Shown: in pieces, positions 44,036 through 53,804 of the stretch
Numbering within the stretch: position 1 is the first letter of the stretch
Layout: the number at the start of each line of letters is the position of its first letter
Source: Chitinophaga agri
Lineage (GTDB): Bacteria > Bacteroidota > Bacteroidia > Chitinophagales > Chitinophagaceae
Assembly (NCBI RefSeq): GCF_010093065.1
Contig: NZ_CP048113.1
Location: 2,728,001-2,792,000, forward strand
Reading direction: 5' to 3'
Length of the DNA stretch: 64,000 nt
Made by a program: the position numbers and the translations under genes
Notes under the pieces: generated by a model
The model's database searches: none
What the model was told of the DNA's origin: nothing
Seen by the model: only the letters and a program-made list of their open reading frames with translations

Positions 44036-44072
44036 CGACCATACCGTAATACGGTGTGGTCGTTTTTTTTTT
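44036..44072 (+). terminator. Intrinsic terminator
   Basis: CGACCATACCGT (44036-44047) pairs with ACGGTGTGGTCG (44051-44062), one G-T pair, loop AAT, then ten T residues (44063-44072). It ends the small outer-membrane gene pair. Confidence 0.88.
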
Positions 44073-44112
44073 GCTTATATTTATAAGCTATGCCCTCAGG
44101 CACATCGTCACC

Positions 44113-45657
44113 ATGAAAATATTCACAGCACAGCAGATCCGTGAAGCAGATGCTTACACGATCTCTCAAACGCCCATCAGCAGCCTTGATCTCATGGAGA
44201 AGGCAGCCATTGCCTGCACGGCATGGATCTGTCGCCATTACAGCGAGGATACACCGGTATATATCTTCTGCGGAATGGGCAATAACGGAGGTGACGGACT
44301 GGCCATTACCCGCCTGCTGCGTAACAGAGGGTACGACGCCCATGCATATGTGTTACACCATAGTTCCAAAACATCTGCGGACCATACAGCGAACCGGCAG
44401 GCATTGCAGCAGCAATATCCATCTGCTATTCATGATATACCGGAAAATGGGTTGTTACCCCGTCCTGACGCACATGCCCTGATCATAGATGCCATTCTGG
44501 GAACAGGGCTCAGTCGTCCGGCAGAAGGCTGGACCGCTGCCATCATCGATCAGCTGAATGAACTCAAAGCTGCCCATCATATCGTTGCGATCGATATTCC
44601 TTCCGGTTTACAGGCAGATGCTTCTTCTCTTCACACGCCTGTCATCAAAGCAGATCAGACACTTAGTTTCGAGTTTTATAAACTGGCATTCCTGTTACCT
44701 GAAAATGCAGGTTATGTAGGGGAAATATGTATACTTCCGATAGATCTTTCCCCGGATTATATTGCGCAAACCCCTTCCCGTTTTAATATCACCGATACCG
44801 TCCAGATAAAGAACATTTACCGTCCGCGCAAACCATTTTCGCATAAAGGCACTTTCGGACATGCACTGTTAATAGCAGGGAGCGAAGGCAAGATCGGCGC
44901 CGCCGTACTCAGCGCAAAGGCGTGTCTGCGTGCAGGCGTGGGACTGCTGTCGTGCCATATTCCCAAATGCGGCTATGAGATCATGCAGATCTCAGCACCA
45001 GGGGCGATGTGTTTCATTGATGACCAGAAAGACCACAGCTCCAGTTTCCACAATCATATTCCTAACGCGGCGGCAGCAGCAAAGTATAAGACCATTGGTA
45101 TTGGTCCTGGTCTCGGTACAGCTGCCGGCACCTGCTGGGCATTCGAAAAACTGCTGGACCACTATCAGCAGCCCATGGTTATAGACGCTGATGCCCTGAA
45201 TATACTGGGTGGGTCTCCTGCCCTGCTGGATAAAGTGCCTGCAGGTTCTATCCTGACACCACATCCGAAAGAGTTTGAAAGACTGTTCGGCAAAACGGCC
45301 AATGATATGGAGCGGCTGCAGGTGTTATCAGATCATGCTGTTAAGAGACACCTGCACATCCTGCTGAAAGGCCGCTACACGGCAATGGCCTTTCCTGATG
45401 GCTCCATCTGGTTCAACACGACCGGCAACCCGGGTATGGCGACCGGGGGCAGTGGCGATGTACTCACGGGTATACTCACTTCGCTGCTGGCGCAGGGTTA
45501 TCCACCGGAAGAGGCGATGTTAATGGGCGTATGGCTGCATGGGCGCTCCGGCGACCACGCAGCAGCAGAATGCTCAGAAGAAGCCATGATAGCGGAAGAT
45601 ATTGTTGAGTTCCTCGGAAAGAGCTTTCTGCAGCTGCGTAAGGACCACTCCTGTTAG
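44113..45657 (+). CDS. nnr: Bifunctional NAD(P)H-hydrate epimerase / ADP-dependent NAD(P)H-hydrate dehydratase
   Basis: A 514-residue cytoplasmic repair enzyme that restores damaged NADH and NADPH hydrates. The N-terminal epimerase domain (1-215) has MGNNGGDGLAITRLLRNRGY and AIDIPSGLQAD. The C-terminal dehydratase domain (225-514) has HKGTFGHALLIAGSEGKIGA, SILTPHPKEFERLFG, and the nucleotide-binding NPGMATGGSGDVLTGI with GRSGDHAA. The ATG at 44113 begins at the normal N terminus (MKIFTAQQIREADAYT); the frame is open from 44056 but that part contains the terminator tail. It stands alone. Confidence 0.92.
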   Translation: MKIFTAQQIREADAYTISQTPISSLDLMEKAAIACTAWICRHYSEDTPVYIFCGMGNNGGDGLAITRLLRNRGYDAHAYVLHHSSKTSADHTANRQALQQQYPSAIHDIPENGLLPRPDAHALIIDAILGTGLSRPAEGWTAAIIDQLNELKAAHHIVAIDIPSGLQADASSLHTPVIKADQTLSFEFYKLAFLLPENAGYVGEICILPIDLSPDYIAQTPSRFNITDTVQIKNIYRPRKPFSHKGTFGHALLIAGSEGKIGAAVLSAKACLRAGVGLLSCHIPKCGYEIMQISAPGAMCFIDDQKDHSSSFHNHIPNAAAAAKYKTIGIGPGLGTAAGTCWAFEKLLDHYQQPMVIDADALNILGGSPALLDKVPAGSILTPHPKEFERLFGKTANDMERLQVLSDHAVKRHLHILLKGRYTAMAFPDGSIWFNTTGNPGMATGGSGDVLTGILTSLLAQGYPPEEAMLMGVWLHGRSGDHAAAECSEEAMIAEDIVEFLGKSFLQLRKDHSC

Positions 45658-45744
45658 CCCATTTTCACCCCATTTATGGCATCAAATCCCCATCATTAAT
45701 AATCGATAAAAGGTTATATTTATAGAATTGTAAAAACCACGTAT

Positions 45745-47982
45745 ATGAATATCGTTTACCTCGTTCCTTGTTTTGGACTACTAGCTTTGCTATTTACCGC
45801 TATCCGAAGTTCCTGGGTATCCCGCCAGGACGCCGGCAATGAAAAAATGAAAGAAATTGCCCAGTATATTGCAGAAGGAGCAATGGCATTTCTCAAAGCC
45901 GAATATAAGATCCTTACCTATTTTGTAATTATAGCCGCACTGCTGCTAGGCTATATGGGCGCTACAAATCACAACTCTGACTGGACAATTGCCATCGCCT
46001 TTATTATAGGCGCAGTTTTCTCTGCCACCGCAGGTTTTATCGGAATGAAGATAGCAACCAAAGCGAATGTACGCACTGCACAGGCGGCGCGTACGAGTCT
46101 TTCCAACGCACTGAAAGTGTCCTTTACAGGAGGTTCCGTGATGGGAATGGGTGTAGCCGGTCTCGCCGTACTCGGACTTGGCGGATTGTTTATCATCCTG
46201 AAAGCGTATTTCGGCGCCAACGCCAATACAGAAGAAATGATCAGGACGATCGAAGTACTGACCGGCTTCTCTCTTGGCGCAGAAAGCATTGCCCTGTTCG
46301 CACGTGTAGGCGGTGGTATTTATACGAAGGCAGCGGATGTCGGTGCTGACCTGGTAGGCAAGGTAGAAGCCGGCATTCCCGAAGACGATCCGCGTAACCC
46401 TGCTACGATCGCGGATAACGTAGGCGATAACGTGGGTGATGTGGCTGGTATGGGGGCTGACCTGTTCGGTTCGTATGTGGCAACAGTACTGGCTACCATG
46501 GTATTAGGCAGTGAGATCATTTCCAATGATAATTTCGGCGGCGTAGCCCCTATTATCCTGCCAATGCTGATCGCAGGTATCGGTATTGTATTTTCCATCA
46601 TCGCTACCTTATTCGTAAGAATATCTGACAACGCCGGATTGAACACAGGTGTGGTGCAAAGAGCACTGAATATGGGCAACTGGGGATCTATCATCCTCTC
46701 CGCTATTGCGAGTGCTGCCCTGGTATATTATATCCTGCCAGCGGAAGCGATCTACCTGAAACGCGACTTCGTAGAAGGCACCAGCGAACTGAAAGCCGGT
46801 AGCAAAGCCATTACACAGAACGGCGTAGTGGGCGCCATCGTTGTTGGTCTGGCCGTGGGTACGCTGATGAGCCTCATCACGGAATATTATACAGCAATGG
46901 GTAAACGTCCTGTGCTGTCTATTATACGTCAGTCTTCGACAGGTCACGCGACGAACGTGATCGCTGGTCTGGCGGTAGGTATGGAATCGACCCTGCTGCC
47001 GATCATCGTACTGGCCGCCGGTATCTACGGTTCTTTTGCCTGTGCAGGTTTGTACGGTGTGGCCATCGCCGCAGCAGGTATGATGGCCACTACAGCGATG
47101 CAGCTGGCTATTGATGCCTTTGGTCCTATCGCAGATAATGCAGGCGGCATCGCGGAAATGAGCGAGTTACCTAAAGAAGTACGTGAAAAAACCGATATCC
47201 TAGACGCCGTAGGTAATACCACAGCGGCTACGGGAAAAGGCTTTGCGATCGCTTCCGCAGCACTGACAGCCCTGGCGCTGTTTGCAGCATTCGTAGGCGT
47301 GGCACGTATCAATGGTATTGATATTTACCACGCAGATGTGCTGGCAGGCCTGTTCGTTGGCGCCATGATCCCGTTCATCTTCTCCTCCCTGGCCATCCGT
47401 GCTGTGGGGGAAGCAGCAATGAGCATGGTGGAGGAAGTACGCCGTCAGTTCAAGGAAATACCAGGTATCATGGAAGGTACTGGTAAACCAGAATATGATA
47501 AATGTGTGGCCATCTCCACGCAGGCATCCATCAGAAAGATGATGCTGCCGGGAAGTATTGCGATCATCTCCCCTATTGCCGTAGGTTTCATCTTCGGCCC
47601 TGAGGTACTGGGCGGATTCCTGGCAGGAGCGACCGTGAGTGGTGTGTTGATGGGTATGTTCCAGAATAATGCCGGTGGCGCCTGGGATAATGCTAAAAAG
47701 TCCTTCGAAAAAGGCGTTGAGATCAAAGGCCAGATCTACTATAAAAAATCAGAGCCACACAAAGCGTCTGTAACCGGCGACACCGTGGGCGATCCGTTCA
47801 AGGATACTTCCGGCCCGTCTATGAATATCCTGATCAAACTGATGTCTATCGTATCACTGGTAATTGCTCCTACACTGGCGGAATTACATGGTACTGCACC
47901 GAAGGTGGCGGTTAAAAAAGCGCCAGCTACCGAGCAGGTAACACAGGCAAAAACAGCAGCTGCTGTACTGGCCAAAAAATAG
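45745..47982 (+). CDS. hppA: Membrane-bound ion-translocating pyrophosphatase
   Basis: A 745-residue membrane protein with about 16 helices that couples pyrophosphate cleavage to ion pumping. The catalytic motifs are [20 protein letters not shown] and [20 protein letters not shown], and near the C-terminal side [13 protein letters not shown] and [31 protein letters not shown] has Ala where K-independent enzymes have Lys, which marks the potassium-dependent branch. Whether Na or H is moved cannot be read with certainty. After the last helix is an unusual Ala/Lys/Val-rich tail of about 30 residues. A perfect 16-base-pair terminator follows. The ATG and N terminus ([17 protein letters not shown]) are normal. 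Confidence 0.93.
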   Translation: MNIVYLVPCFGLLALLFTAIRSSWVSRQDAGNEKMKEIAQYIAEGAMAFLKAEYKILTYFVIIAALLLGYMGATNHNSDWTIAIAFIIGAVFSATAGFIGMKIATKANVRTAQAARTSLSNALKVSFTGGSVMGMGVAGLAVLGLGGLFIILKAYFGANANTEEMIRTIEVLTGFSLGAESIALFARVGGGIYTKAADVGADLVGKVEAGIPEDDPRNPATIADNVGDNVGDVAGMGADLFGSYVATVLATMVLGSEIISNDNFGGVAPIILPMLIAGIGIVFSIIATLFVRISDNAGLNTGVVQRALNMGNWGSIILSAIASAALVYYILPAEAIYLKRDFVEGTSELKAGSKAITQNGVVGAIVVGLAVGTLMSLITEYYTAMGKRPVLSIIRQSSTGHATNVIAGLAVGMESTLLPIIVLAAGIYGSFACAGLYGVAIAAAGMMATTAMQLAIDAFGPIADNAGGIAEMSELPKEVREKTDILDAVGNTTAATGKGFAIASAALTALALFAAFVGVARINGIDIYHADVLAGLFVGAMIPFIFSSLAIRAVGEAAMSMVEEVRRQFKEIPGIMEGTGKPEYDKCVAISTQASIRKMMLPGSIAIISPIAVGFIFGPEVLGGFLAGATVSGVLMGMFQNNAGGAWDNAKKSFEKGVEIKGQIYYKKSEPHKASVTGDTVGDPFKDTSGPSMNILIKLMSIVSLVIAPTLAELHGTAPKVAVKKAPATEQVTQAKTAAAVLAKK

Positions 47983-48000
47983 AATAATCTACTCACATAA

Positions 48001-48041
48001 GTAAAGGGTGTTCCGCTGCGGCGGAACACCCTTTACATTTT
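48001..48041 (+). terminator. Intrinsic terminator of hppA
   Basis: GTAAAGGGTGTTCCGC (48001-48016) pairs perfectly with GCGGAACACCCTTTAC (48021-48036), loop TGCG, followed by ATTTTTAT. Confidence 0.88.
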
Positions 48042-48089
48042 TATCTCACCGGAGCCGGGTATATTCGCCAGTTACCACTGGTGCACATT

Positions 48090-48121
48090 CGGTTTAGTAA
48101 GTATAAACAGCTACTAAACCG
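48090..48121 (-). terminator. Hairpin downstream of the AraC gene
   Basis: CGGTTTAGTA (48090-48099) pairs perfectly with TACTAAACCG (48112-48121). It lies 39 bases beyond the stop of the minus-strand AraC gene. There is no T run, so it is only a possible terminator or RNA-stabilising hairpin. Confidence 0.45.
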
Positions 48122-48159
48122 GTACCCGACTGAGTTCGTCTATGCAGGCAGGCTGAATA

Positions 48160-49161
48160 CTATTTTATCTTGCTGGGACTTACCCCAAATTTCTTTTTGA
48201 AAGCGATGCTGAAGTGCTGCACGGAAGAGAAGCCCAGTTCATCTGCTATTTCGGTCATAGAAGATTGCTGGCGCAGGATCATTTTTCTGGCATATTCCAT
48301 CCGGTGGTCATTGAGGTAACCAAATACGGTATTATCAAAAAGCTGACGGAAGCCATTTTTTAGTTTGAACTCGTTCAGTCCTGCCATTTTGGACAGTACA
48401 GCCAGAGAAGGAGGCGTGTGCATACTTTTCAGCAGCAGGTCCCGGGCATAGTACAACTTCTCTTTTTCAGCAGCTGATATTTGTTGCACCGAACTACGTA
48501 TCTGTTCTGTACGTTCATACTGTTCGCATTGCAGGGCAAGTAATTCTAGTACTTTGGATTGCAGGAACAGCTTCTTTATACCTCCGGTGAACTGGCACCG
48601 GCGTATTTCTTCCAGTACCATCATCATGCGGGTCGTGATGGGCGGATTGTTCTTTCTGTTCAGATATATCATCCTGTCACCGGCGACCTTGTCAGCCAGC
48701 TGGTCGAGGACCCTGCCGTTATTGACTGCCAGTTCGAGAAAACGTTCCTTTGAAAAACTCAGGGATATCATTTCAAAATTCCGCTGTTTCTCCACATCCG
48801 TGTTTTCTGCAATAGTAGGATTATAGAACAGGTTATGTTCCAATGACTTGTAACGACGTTTGGCAAAGTCGCCCAGTTCCATTCCCGGACCTGTCTCAAA
48901 TTCGCCGTTCAGTACAAACATTAACGATATAGTAGAGATATGTTCTGTAGTAGTGATGTGGAGGTTCTCGTATACATTGGCGCCTCCGATAGCTATATGA
49001 TAGCCGTCGAAATAGATCTCCTGGAAATCGCCATCAGCAAAATTTAAGTTCAGCGACTGTACATCTTCTATCAGAGAAGGGGAACGCAGCTTTTCCAGCG
49101 GAAATTCCTGCTGGTCAGTATAGATTATTTCGCTGGCGTCATTTCTGATCTGGATGTCCAT
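48160..49161 (-). CDS. AraC family transcriptional regulator
   Basis: A 333-residue regulator. The C-terminal 100 residues form the two helix-turn-helix AraC domain (LAVLSKMAGLNEFKLKNGFR, SSMTEIADELGFSSVQHFSI, AFKKKFGVSP). Residues 1-220 are an N-terminal sensing domain I do not recognise, with YFDGYHIAIGGANVYENLHI as a beta-rich part. This type is widespread in Bacteroidota as a stand-alone regulator. It is divergent from the 72-residue gene and near a TonB receptor cassette, so it may control them; that is inference. The 106-base gap to the next gene is AT-rich. Confidence 0.85.
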   Translation of the reverse strand: MDIQIRNDASEIIYTDQQEFPLEKLRSPSLIEDVQSLNLNFADGDFQEIYFDGYHIAIGGANVYENLHITTTEHISTISLMFVLNGEFETGPGMELGDFAKRRYKSLEHNLFYNPTIAENTDVEKQRNFEMISLSFSKERFLELAVNNGRVLDQLADKVAGDRMIYLNRKNNPPITTRMMMVLEEIRRCQFTGGIKKLFLQSKVLELLALQCEQYERTEQIRSSVQQISAAEKEKLYYARDLLLKSMHTPPSLAVLSKMAGLNEFKLKNGFRQLFDNTVFGYLNDHRMEYARKMILRQQSSMTEIADELGFSSVQHFSIAFKKKFGVSPSKIK

Positions 49162-49267
49162 AAAAATCCTTTAAATATAAATTTTAATCCTTTTCGTGTA
49201 ACAGTTATACGGACAGAGACCCTCACTTTTGCACAAAAATATTCCATAACATTTAATAATAATAGTC

Positions 49268-49486
49268 ATGGTGGTCGGAATATTCCGTACAAATATATGT
49301 ACACAACAGGACAAGCATACGATTATAAAGGCGATACGGGCTCATTTTAATATCAACGACTGCACCATTGATACTGAGGACTGTGATAAAGTCATGCGTA
49401 TAATACCAGGACCATTGCCTTTAGCAGAGAACGATGTCATTCTATTCATCCGTAGCATGGGTTTCCATTGTGAGATACTGGACTAA
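49268..49486 (+). CDS. Small conserved-looking hypothetical protein
   Basis: A 72-residue cytoplasmic protein. The pattern is beta-alpha-beta-beta-alpha-beta-like: VGIFRTNICTQQDKHTIIKA, then FNINDCTIDTEDCDKVMRII, then DVILFIRSMGFHCEIL, as in small ferredoxin-like (HMA-like) folds. I recall similar short Bacteroidota proteins with the central 'DxEDCDxxLRI' and the 'GFxCExL' end, all without known function. Two Cys (in the EDCD and FHCE parts) and His are possible metal ligands. CACTTTTG at 49224-49231 is one base off the -7 consensus. It is divergent from the AraC gene. Confidence 0.65.
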   Translation: MVVGIFRTNICTQQDKHTIIKAIRAHFNINDCTIDTEDCDKVMRIIPGPLPLAENDVILFIRSMGFHCEILD

Positions 49487-49611
49487 ATTATCCAGTTTTA
49501 AAAAATACGTATTTACCACATAGGGGTGATCTTATATCTTCTCGTCATATATGCGTAAACAAAAAATGTTATAGCCACCTATCCGCTATTAAACAATTAC
49601 AAGTACCTTAT

Positions 49612-51990
49612 ATGAAGACGAGATTACTTATGCTGCTGGGCGTATGCCTGCTGCTTATGCAGGTAACCTATGTACATGCACAACAAAAATATACTGTAAG
49701 CGGTTACGTAAAAGACCAGCAAAACGGCGAAAGCCTGATCGGGATCTCTGTATCCAAATCGGGCACCAGTCTGGGTACAGTGACCAATGAATATGGTTTT
49801 TATTCCCTGACGCTCCCTGCTGGCGATCATGATATACAGTTCTCCTATATTGGCTATGCGCCCACCAAAATGCACGTTTCCCTGAAGGGCAATAAAACCC
49901 TGGATATTAAACTGGAGAAGTCGAGCAGTCAGCTGAGCACTGTTACAGTAACGGGTAACAAGCAGGAGAAAGCGGTCAATACACTTACCACAAGTCTGAA
50001 CAGGCTGGACATCGCACAGATGAAGAAGATGCCTACGTTTATGGGGGAAGTGGATGTACTGCGTTCTATTCAGACATTACCAGGTGTGAACACGGTAGGT
50101 GAAGGCGCCAGTGGCTTCAACGTACGTGGTGGAGCTGCTGATGAGAACCTGATCCTGCTGGATGAAGCCCCTGTATATAACTCGACCCACATGCTGGGTT
50201 TCTTCTCCGTATTCAACCCGGATGCAGTAAAAAGTATCAATCTGATTAAAGGCGGTTTTCCGGCCGAATACGGCGGTCGTACCTCTTCAGTACTTGACAT
50301 ACGCATGAAGGACGGAAACAACCAGAAATTCAACGTAAATGGCGGTATCAGCAATGTATTCAGCCGACTGTCCCTGGAAGGCCCGATCAAGAAGGATGAA
50401 TCTTCCTTTATCATCGCCGCCCGCCGTTCTTATATCGACATCCTGATGAAGCCATTCCTGAAGGGCGATATGAAAGATACCAAGCTGAATTTCTATGACC
50501 TGACAGGTAAGGTGAACTTCAAGCTGAATAAGAACAATACGCTGTTTGCCAGTGGTTATCTCGGCCGTGATGTATTTGGTTTCGGAACACAGGTGAATAT
50601 GAACTGGGGGAATAAAACAGCGACGGTACGCTGGAACCACGTGTTCACCAACAAGACCTTCCTGAACCTGACCACCTTCTACAGCAACTACGATTACAGT
50701 CTCGACTTCAACAATGAAAGTGATAAAGGCGCCGGCGAGGCCAGCCAGCGTTATAAATGGACATCCAACATCATCAACTATGGTGTAAAGCCAGCCTTCA
50801 CTTATTACATCAATACACAGAACAGTGTGCATTTCGGTCTGCAGGGTATCTACTATACTTTCAAACCAGGTACAGGTACGGGTATCGAAGGCGATGAAAC
50901 TTCCGTGAAGCAGTTGACACAGCAACATGGTCTGGAAGCTGCGGCTTATTTAGATCACGAGTGGAAACCAAGCAGTAAGTTCGGTGTACAGTACGGTGTG
51001 CGTTTATCTTCCTATCAATACCTGGGTAAGGGTACTGCCTACTACTACAATGATACGACACCGGGCATCCGCAGAACACTGACCGGTACAAAGGAATACG
51101 GTGCTAATGAAGTGATCAAGGCGTATGCTTATCTTGAGCCAAGAGCAACAGCCCGCTATGCGATATCGCCTAACCATGCGCTGAAAGCTTCCTATGCACG
51201 TACCACACAGTTCATGCACCAGTTGTCCAATACCGCCTCTCCCACCCCGCTGGATATCTGGACACCGAGCACCAACAATATCAAACCGCAGGTAGCTGAC
51301 CAGTATACCCTCGGATATGTGTACGACGCGCCTTCGAATGTATTTGAGATCTCTGCAGAAGCATTTTACAAAAACATGGAGAATCAACTGGACTATATAG
51401 ACAATGCAAACCTCCAGCTGAATCAGCAGATAGAGGGAGACCTCCTGCAGTCACACAGTCGCTCTTACGGTCTGGAACTGATGGCTAAAAAGGAATTAGG
51501 TAAAACAACAGGCTGGATCAGCTATACATTGTCCCGCTCTGAAAGACAGACCACAGGTATCAGCAAGGATGAATGGTTCCTGAACCGCTACGACCGTACA
51601 CACAACCTGAACCTGGTTGTAACTCGCGAATTATCAAAACGCACATCTCTTTCTGCCAACTGGGTATATGCGTCAGGTACACCAGCCACCTTTGCTGACA
51701 GCCGGCTGGAGTTCCAGGACTGGGATATTCCGTACAACAGTACTGACAAGCGTAACAACTACAGACTGCCTTCTTTCCACCGTCTGGACATGTCGCTGAC
51801 TGTAAAGGGTAAACAACTGAAACGCTGGAAAGGTGAATGGGTATTTTCCCTGTATAACGTATACGGACGCAGGAATGCCTACACGATCTACTTCAGGCAG
51901 AATGAAGACGATGCATCCAAGAAAGAAGCAGTACGCCTGTCTATCATTGGTTCAATCATCCCAGGCATCACCTACAATTTCATATTCTAA
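49612..51990 (+). CDS. TonB-dependent outer-membrane receptor with CarboxypepD_reg domain
   Basis: A 792-residue outer-membrane receptor. Signal peptide 1-24 (ends in YVHAQQ), a CarboxypepD_reg domain (about 26-105; SGYVKDQQNGESLIGISVSK), then the plug with STVTVTGNKQEKAV and VRGGAADENLILLDEAPVYN, and the barrel to the end (GIVY-type aromatic end SIIPGITYNFIF). It is shorter than SusC and lacks a SusD partner; instead a DUF4249 lipoprotein follows 21 bases later. Such pairs are common in Bacteroidota and have been linked to uptake of non-sugar ligands, such as metal complexes or peptides, but the ligand here is unknown. The AraC regulator upstream may control it. Confidence 0.9.
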   Translation: MKTRLLMLLGVCLLLMQVTYVHAQQKYTVSGYVKDQQNGESLIGISVSKSGTSLGTVTNEYGFYSLTLPAGDHDIQFSYIGYAPTKMHVSLKGNKTLDIKLEKSSSQLSTVTVTGNKQEKAVNTLTTSLNRLDIAQMKKMPTFMGEVDVLRSIQTLPGVNTVGEGASGFNVRGGAADENLILLDEAPVYNSTHMLGFFSVFNPDAVKSINLIKGGFPAEYGGRTSSVLDIRMKDGNNQKFNVNGGISNVFSRLSLEGPIKKDESSFIIAARRSYIDILMKPFLKGDMKDTKLNFYDLTGKVNFKLNKNNTLFASGYLGRDVFGFGTQVNMNWGNKTATVRWNHVFTNKTFLNLTTFYSNYDYSLDFNNESDKGAGEASQRYKWTSNIINYGVKPAFTYYINTQNSVHFGLQGIYYTFKPGTGTGIEGDETSVKQLTQQHGLEAAAYLDHEWKPSSKFGVQYGVRLSSYQYLGKGTAYYYNDTTPGIRRTLTGTKEYGANEVIKAYAYLEPRATARYAISPNHALKASYARTTQFMHQLSNTASPTPLDIWTPSTNNIKPQVADQYTLGYVYDAPSNVFEISAEAFYKNMENQLDYIDNANLQLNQQIEGDLLQSHSRSYGLELMAKKELGKTTGWISYTLSRSERQTTGISKDEWFLNRYDRTHNLNLVVTRELSKRTSLSANWVYASGTPATFADSRLEFQDWDIPYNSTDKRNNYRLPSFHRLDMSLTVKGKQLKRWKGEWVFSLYNVYGRRNAYTIYFRQNEDDASKKEAVRLSIIGSIIPGITYNFIF

Positions 51991-52011
51991 CATCCTTTAA
52001 ACACAATACAG

Positions 52012-52881
52012 ATGAAAAAGATCAGACTCGGCATATTACTGGCGATAGCAGCAGCCTTTACTGCCTGCGAGGATGTGGTAGATCTCGATATACAAAAAGG
52101 CACCTCCTATCCGGTGCTGGATGCATGGATCACTACTGAACCAGGTGTACAGAAGATCAGGTTCACCAAATCACTGCCTTACACAGATCAGACGCCGGCG
52201 CCGGTTATAGGAGATGCCGTGATCACGCTACTGGATGAGACAGCGAATAAATCATACCTGTTCACATTTAAGGATGGATACTATAACTATGATCCGGGAG
52301 ATAATGAAACAGTAGGCGTAATAGGACATGCGTACAGACTGAGAGTAGAATATAATACTGAAGTATTTGAAGCGGTGGACACGATTAAAAGGATCACACC
52401 GATCGATTCCATCTCATACGAGTATCAGACAAAGGAAGAGAATTTTGTATCTGAAGATGGTTATGTAGCGAAGTTTCATGCGAAGGACATTGAAGGAGGC
52501 GTGGATTATTACTGGATGCGTTCCTACATAAATGACCTGCAGCATAAGGTGGGCGATGCGTTCTCCGTGGATGGATATTTTGATCAGAGTGTGAAAGATG
52601 GCGCGTCATTCATTCTGCCGATACAGGAAGCCGTGACGGACTTCGACAAGCCATTCCAGAAAGGTGAAAAGGTGATCGTAAAACTGCGCTCTCTTACCTA
52701 TCAGAGTCATTTCTTCCTGACACAGGTAGAGGAACAGCTATACTCCGGCGGCCTGTTTGCCAAAGTGCTGGAAAACGTAAAATGTAATGCCATCAATGTA
52801 ACACCAGGTGGTGGTAAATCCAGGATACTGGGCTTTTTCGGCACCTCGGCCGTAAGTAGCAAAGAACGCATAATAGAGTAA
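52012..52881 (+). CDS. DUF4249 family lipoprotein
   Basis: A 289-residue lipoprotein (lipobox FTAC, Cys19) with the DUF4249 pattern: EDVVDLDIQKGTSYPVLDAW near the N terminus, IRFTKSLPYTDQTPAPVIGD, and an Ig-like middle (GHAYRLRVEYNTEVFEAVDT). DUF4249 proteins almost always follow a TonB receptor of the type upstream and are thought to bind the same ligand on the cell surface. The spacing (21 bases after the receptor stop) implies one operon. Length is a little below the usual 330-390 residues, but the start, lipobox and stop are clean. Confidence 0.88.
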   Translation: MKKIRLGILLAIAAAFTACEDVVDLDIQKGTSYPVLDAWITTEPGVQKIRFTKSLPYTDQTPAPVIGDAVITLLDETANKSYLFTFKDGYYNYDPGDNETVGVIGHAYRLRVEYNTEVFEAVDTIKRITPIDSISYEYQTKEENFVSEDGYVAKFHAKDIEGGVDYYWMRSYINDLQHKVGDAFSVDGYFDQSVKDGASFILPIQEAVTDFDKPFQKGEKVIVKLRSLTYQSHFFLTQVEEQLYSGGLFAKVLENVKCNAINVTPGGGKSRILGFFGTSAVSSKERIIE

Positions 52882-52955
52882 TTTCTCAACTAATATAGCC
52901 GGTCATGGGCAAGCATCATGGCCGGCATCTTCCAAACAATCTTAAGCTAAATTTT

Positions 52956-53573
52956 ATGAAAAAGATCTTATCAGCGCTGCTGGTGCTTGTTGCACAGCAG
53001 GCGTGGGCACAGCATGCCACAACTGAAACATTATTCTCTTCCAAAAAAGGTAAGACAACAATAGGCGCATATGGCGTCCCTGCAGCTAAATTTACACCCA
53101 TTGATGGTAAATTTGGATTGCTGACAGGCGGATATGGCGGGGTATTACTGAATGGTAAGATCATGCTGGGAGCAGGCGCTTACTCCCTGGTGAATAATGT
53201 GGAAATGCCGGTAGTGAACACAGGTGGTTACAAGGAATATGTCAACCTCTGGTACACCGGTTTTGTAGCGGAATATATTCACAATTCCGACAAACTGGTA
53301 CACTGGACAGCCGGCACTCTCTTAGGTGGCGGAGGCGTGGGACGCCGGGAGAAATGGGGCAGTGACTGGGATGATCACAACAATATAAGTGATGCCAGTG
53401 GATTCTTTGTCGCAGAACCATTCGCGAACATTGAGGTGAATATCACGAAGTTCCTCCGTCTGGATATTGGTGCATCTTACCGTTACATTGCAGGTTCCAA
53501 TACCATCGGTATCACTGACAGCAAATTAAGCGGCCCATCTGTACATGTAGGGCTGAAAGCAGGTAAATTCTAA
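52956..53573 (+). CDS. Outer-membrane beta-barrel-like protein
   Basis: A 205-residue exported protein with signal peptide MKKILSALLVLVAQQAWA. The strands are rich in Gly and aromatic residues (GKFGLLTGGYGGVLLNGKIM, AGTLLGGGGVGRREKWGSDW, LRLDIGASYRYIAGSNTIGI) and the protein ends GPSVHVGLKAGKF, all fitting a small outer-membrane barrel. The ATG at 52956 is the start of the signal peptide; an ATG at 52905 would add 17 residues. It is 74 bases after the DUF4249 gene and is probably the last gene of the receptor cassette. Function unknown. Confidence 0.72.
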   Translation: MKKILSALLVLVAQQAWAQHATTETLFSSKKGKTTIGAYGVPAAKFTPIDGKFGLLTGGYGGVLLNGKIMLGAGAYSLVNNVEMPVVNTGGYKEYVNLWYTGFVAEYIHNSDKLVHWTAGTLLGGGGVGRREKWGSDWDDHNNISDASGFFVAEPFANIEVNITKFLRLDIGASYRYIAGSNTIGITDSKLSGPSVHVGLKAGKF

Positions 53574-53601
53574 AGAAGCTTACCAATAATCAATGTTTTC
53601 T

Positions 53602-53665
53602 GAAAGGCATATTTGTCCATCTTGCTGAACGATTTCATGCAGATGGGCAAAATGCCTTTCTCAAT
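53602..53665 (+). terminator. Long imperfect terminator-like hairpin
   Basis: GAAAGGCAT at 53602-53610, extended by TGTCCATCTTGC, pairs imperfectly with GCAGATGGGCAAAATGCCTTTC ending at about 53660. TCAATT follows. It lies 29 bases after the outer-membrane gene and before the BlaI promoter. Confidence 0.5.
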
Positions 53666-53771
53666 TAATTGAAAGTCCGGTACAACCCCGAATAAAGAAA
53701 TATTTATTGTCTTATATGAAGACACTTACAGTAATGCAATTCCTAATTTTTTAAAAAAACTCCCCCACAGA

Positions 53772-53802
53772 TTTGGCAATTACGAAAACTATCGTACATT
53801 TG
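53772..53802 (+). promoter_or_regulatory. Promoter of the BlaI/M56 operon
   Basis: TTTG at 53772-53775, a 19-base spacer and TACATTTG at 53795-53802 match the full Bacteroidota promoter (TTTG-N19-TAnnTTTG). The -7 element overlaps the first operator and the expected transcript start falls in the second. Confidence 0.8.
53781..53796. promoter_or_regulatory. BlaI-type operator site 1
   Basis: TACGA-AAACTA-TCGTA, an inverted repeat of two 5-base half sites with a 6-base spacer. It lies inside the promoter spacer and overlaps the -7 element, so binding would block RNA polymerase. BlaI/MecI proteins bind similar short palindromes. Confidence 0.7.
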
Positions 53803-53804
53803 TT

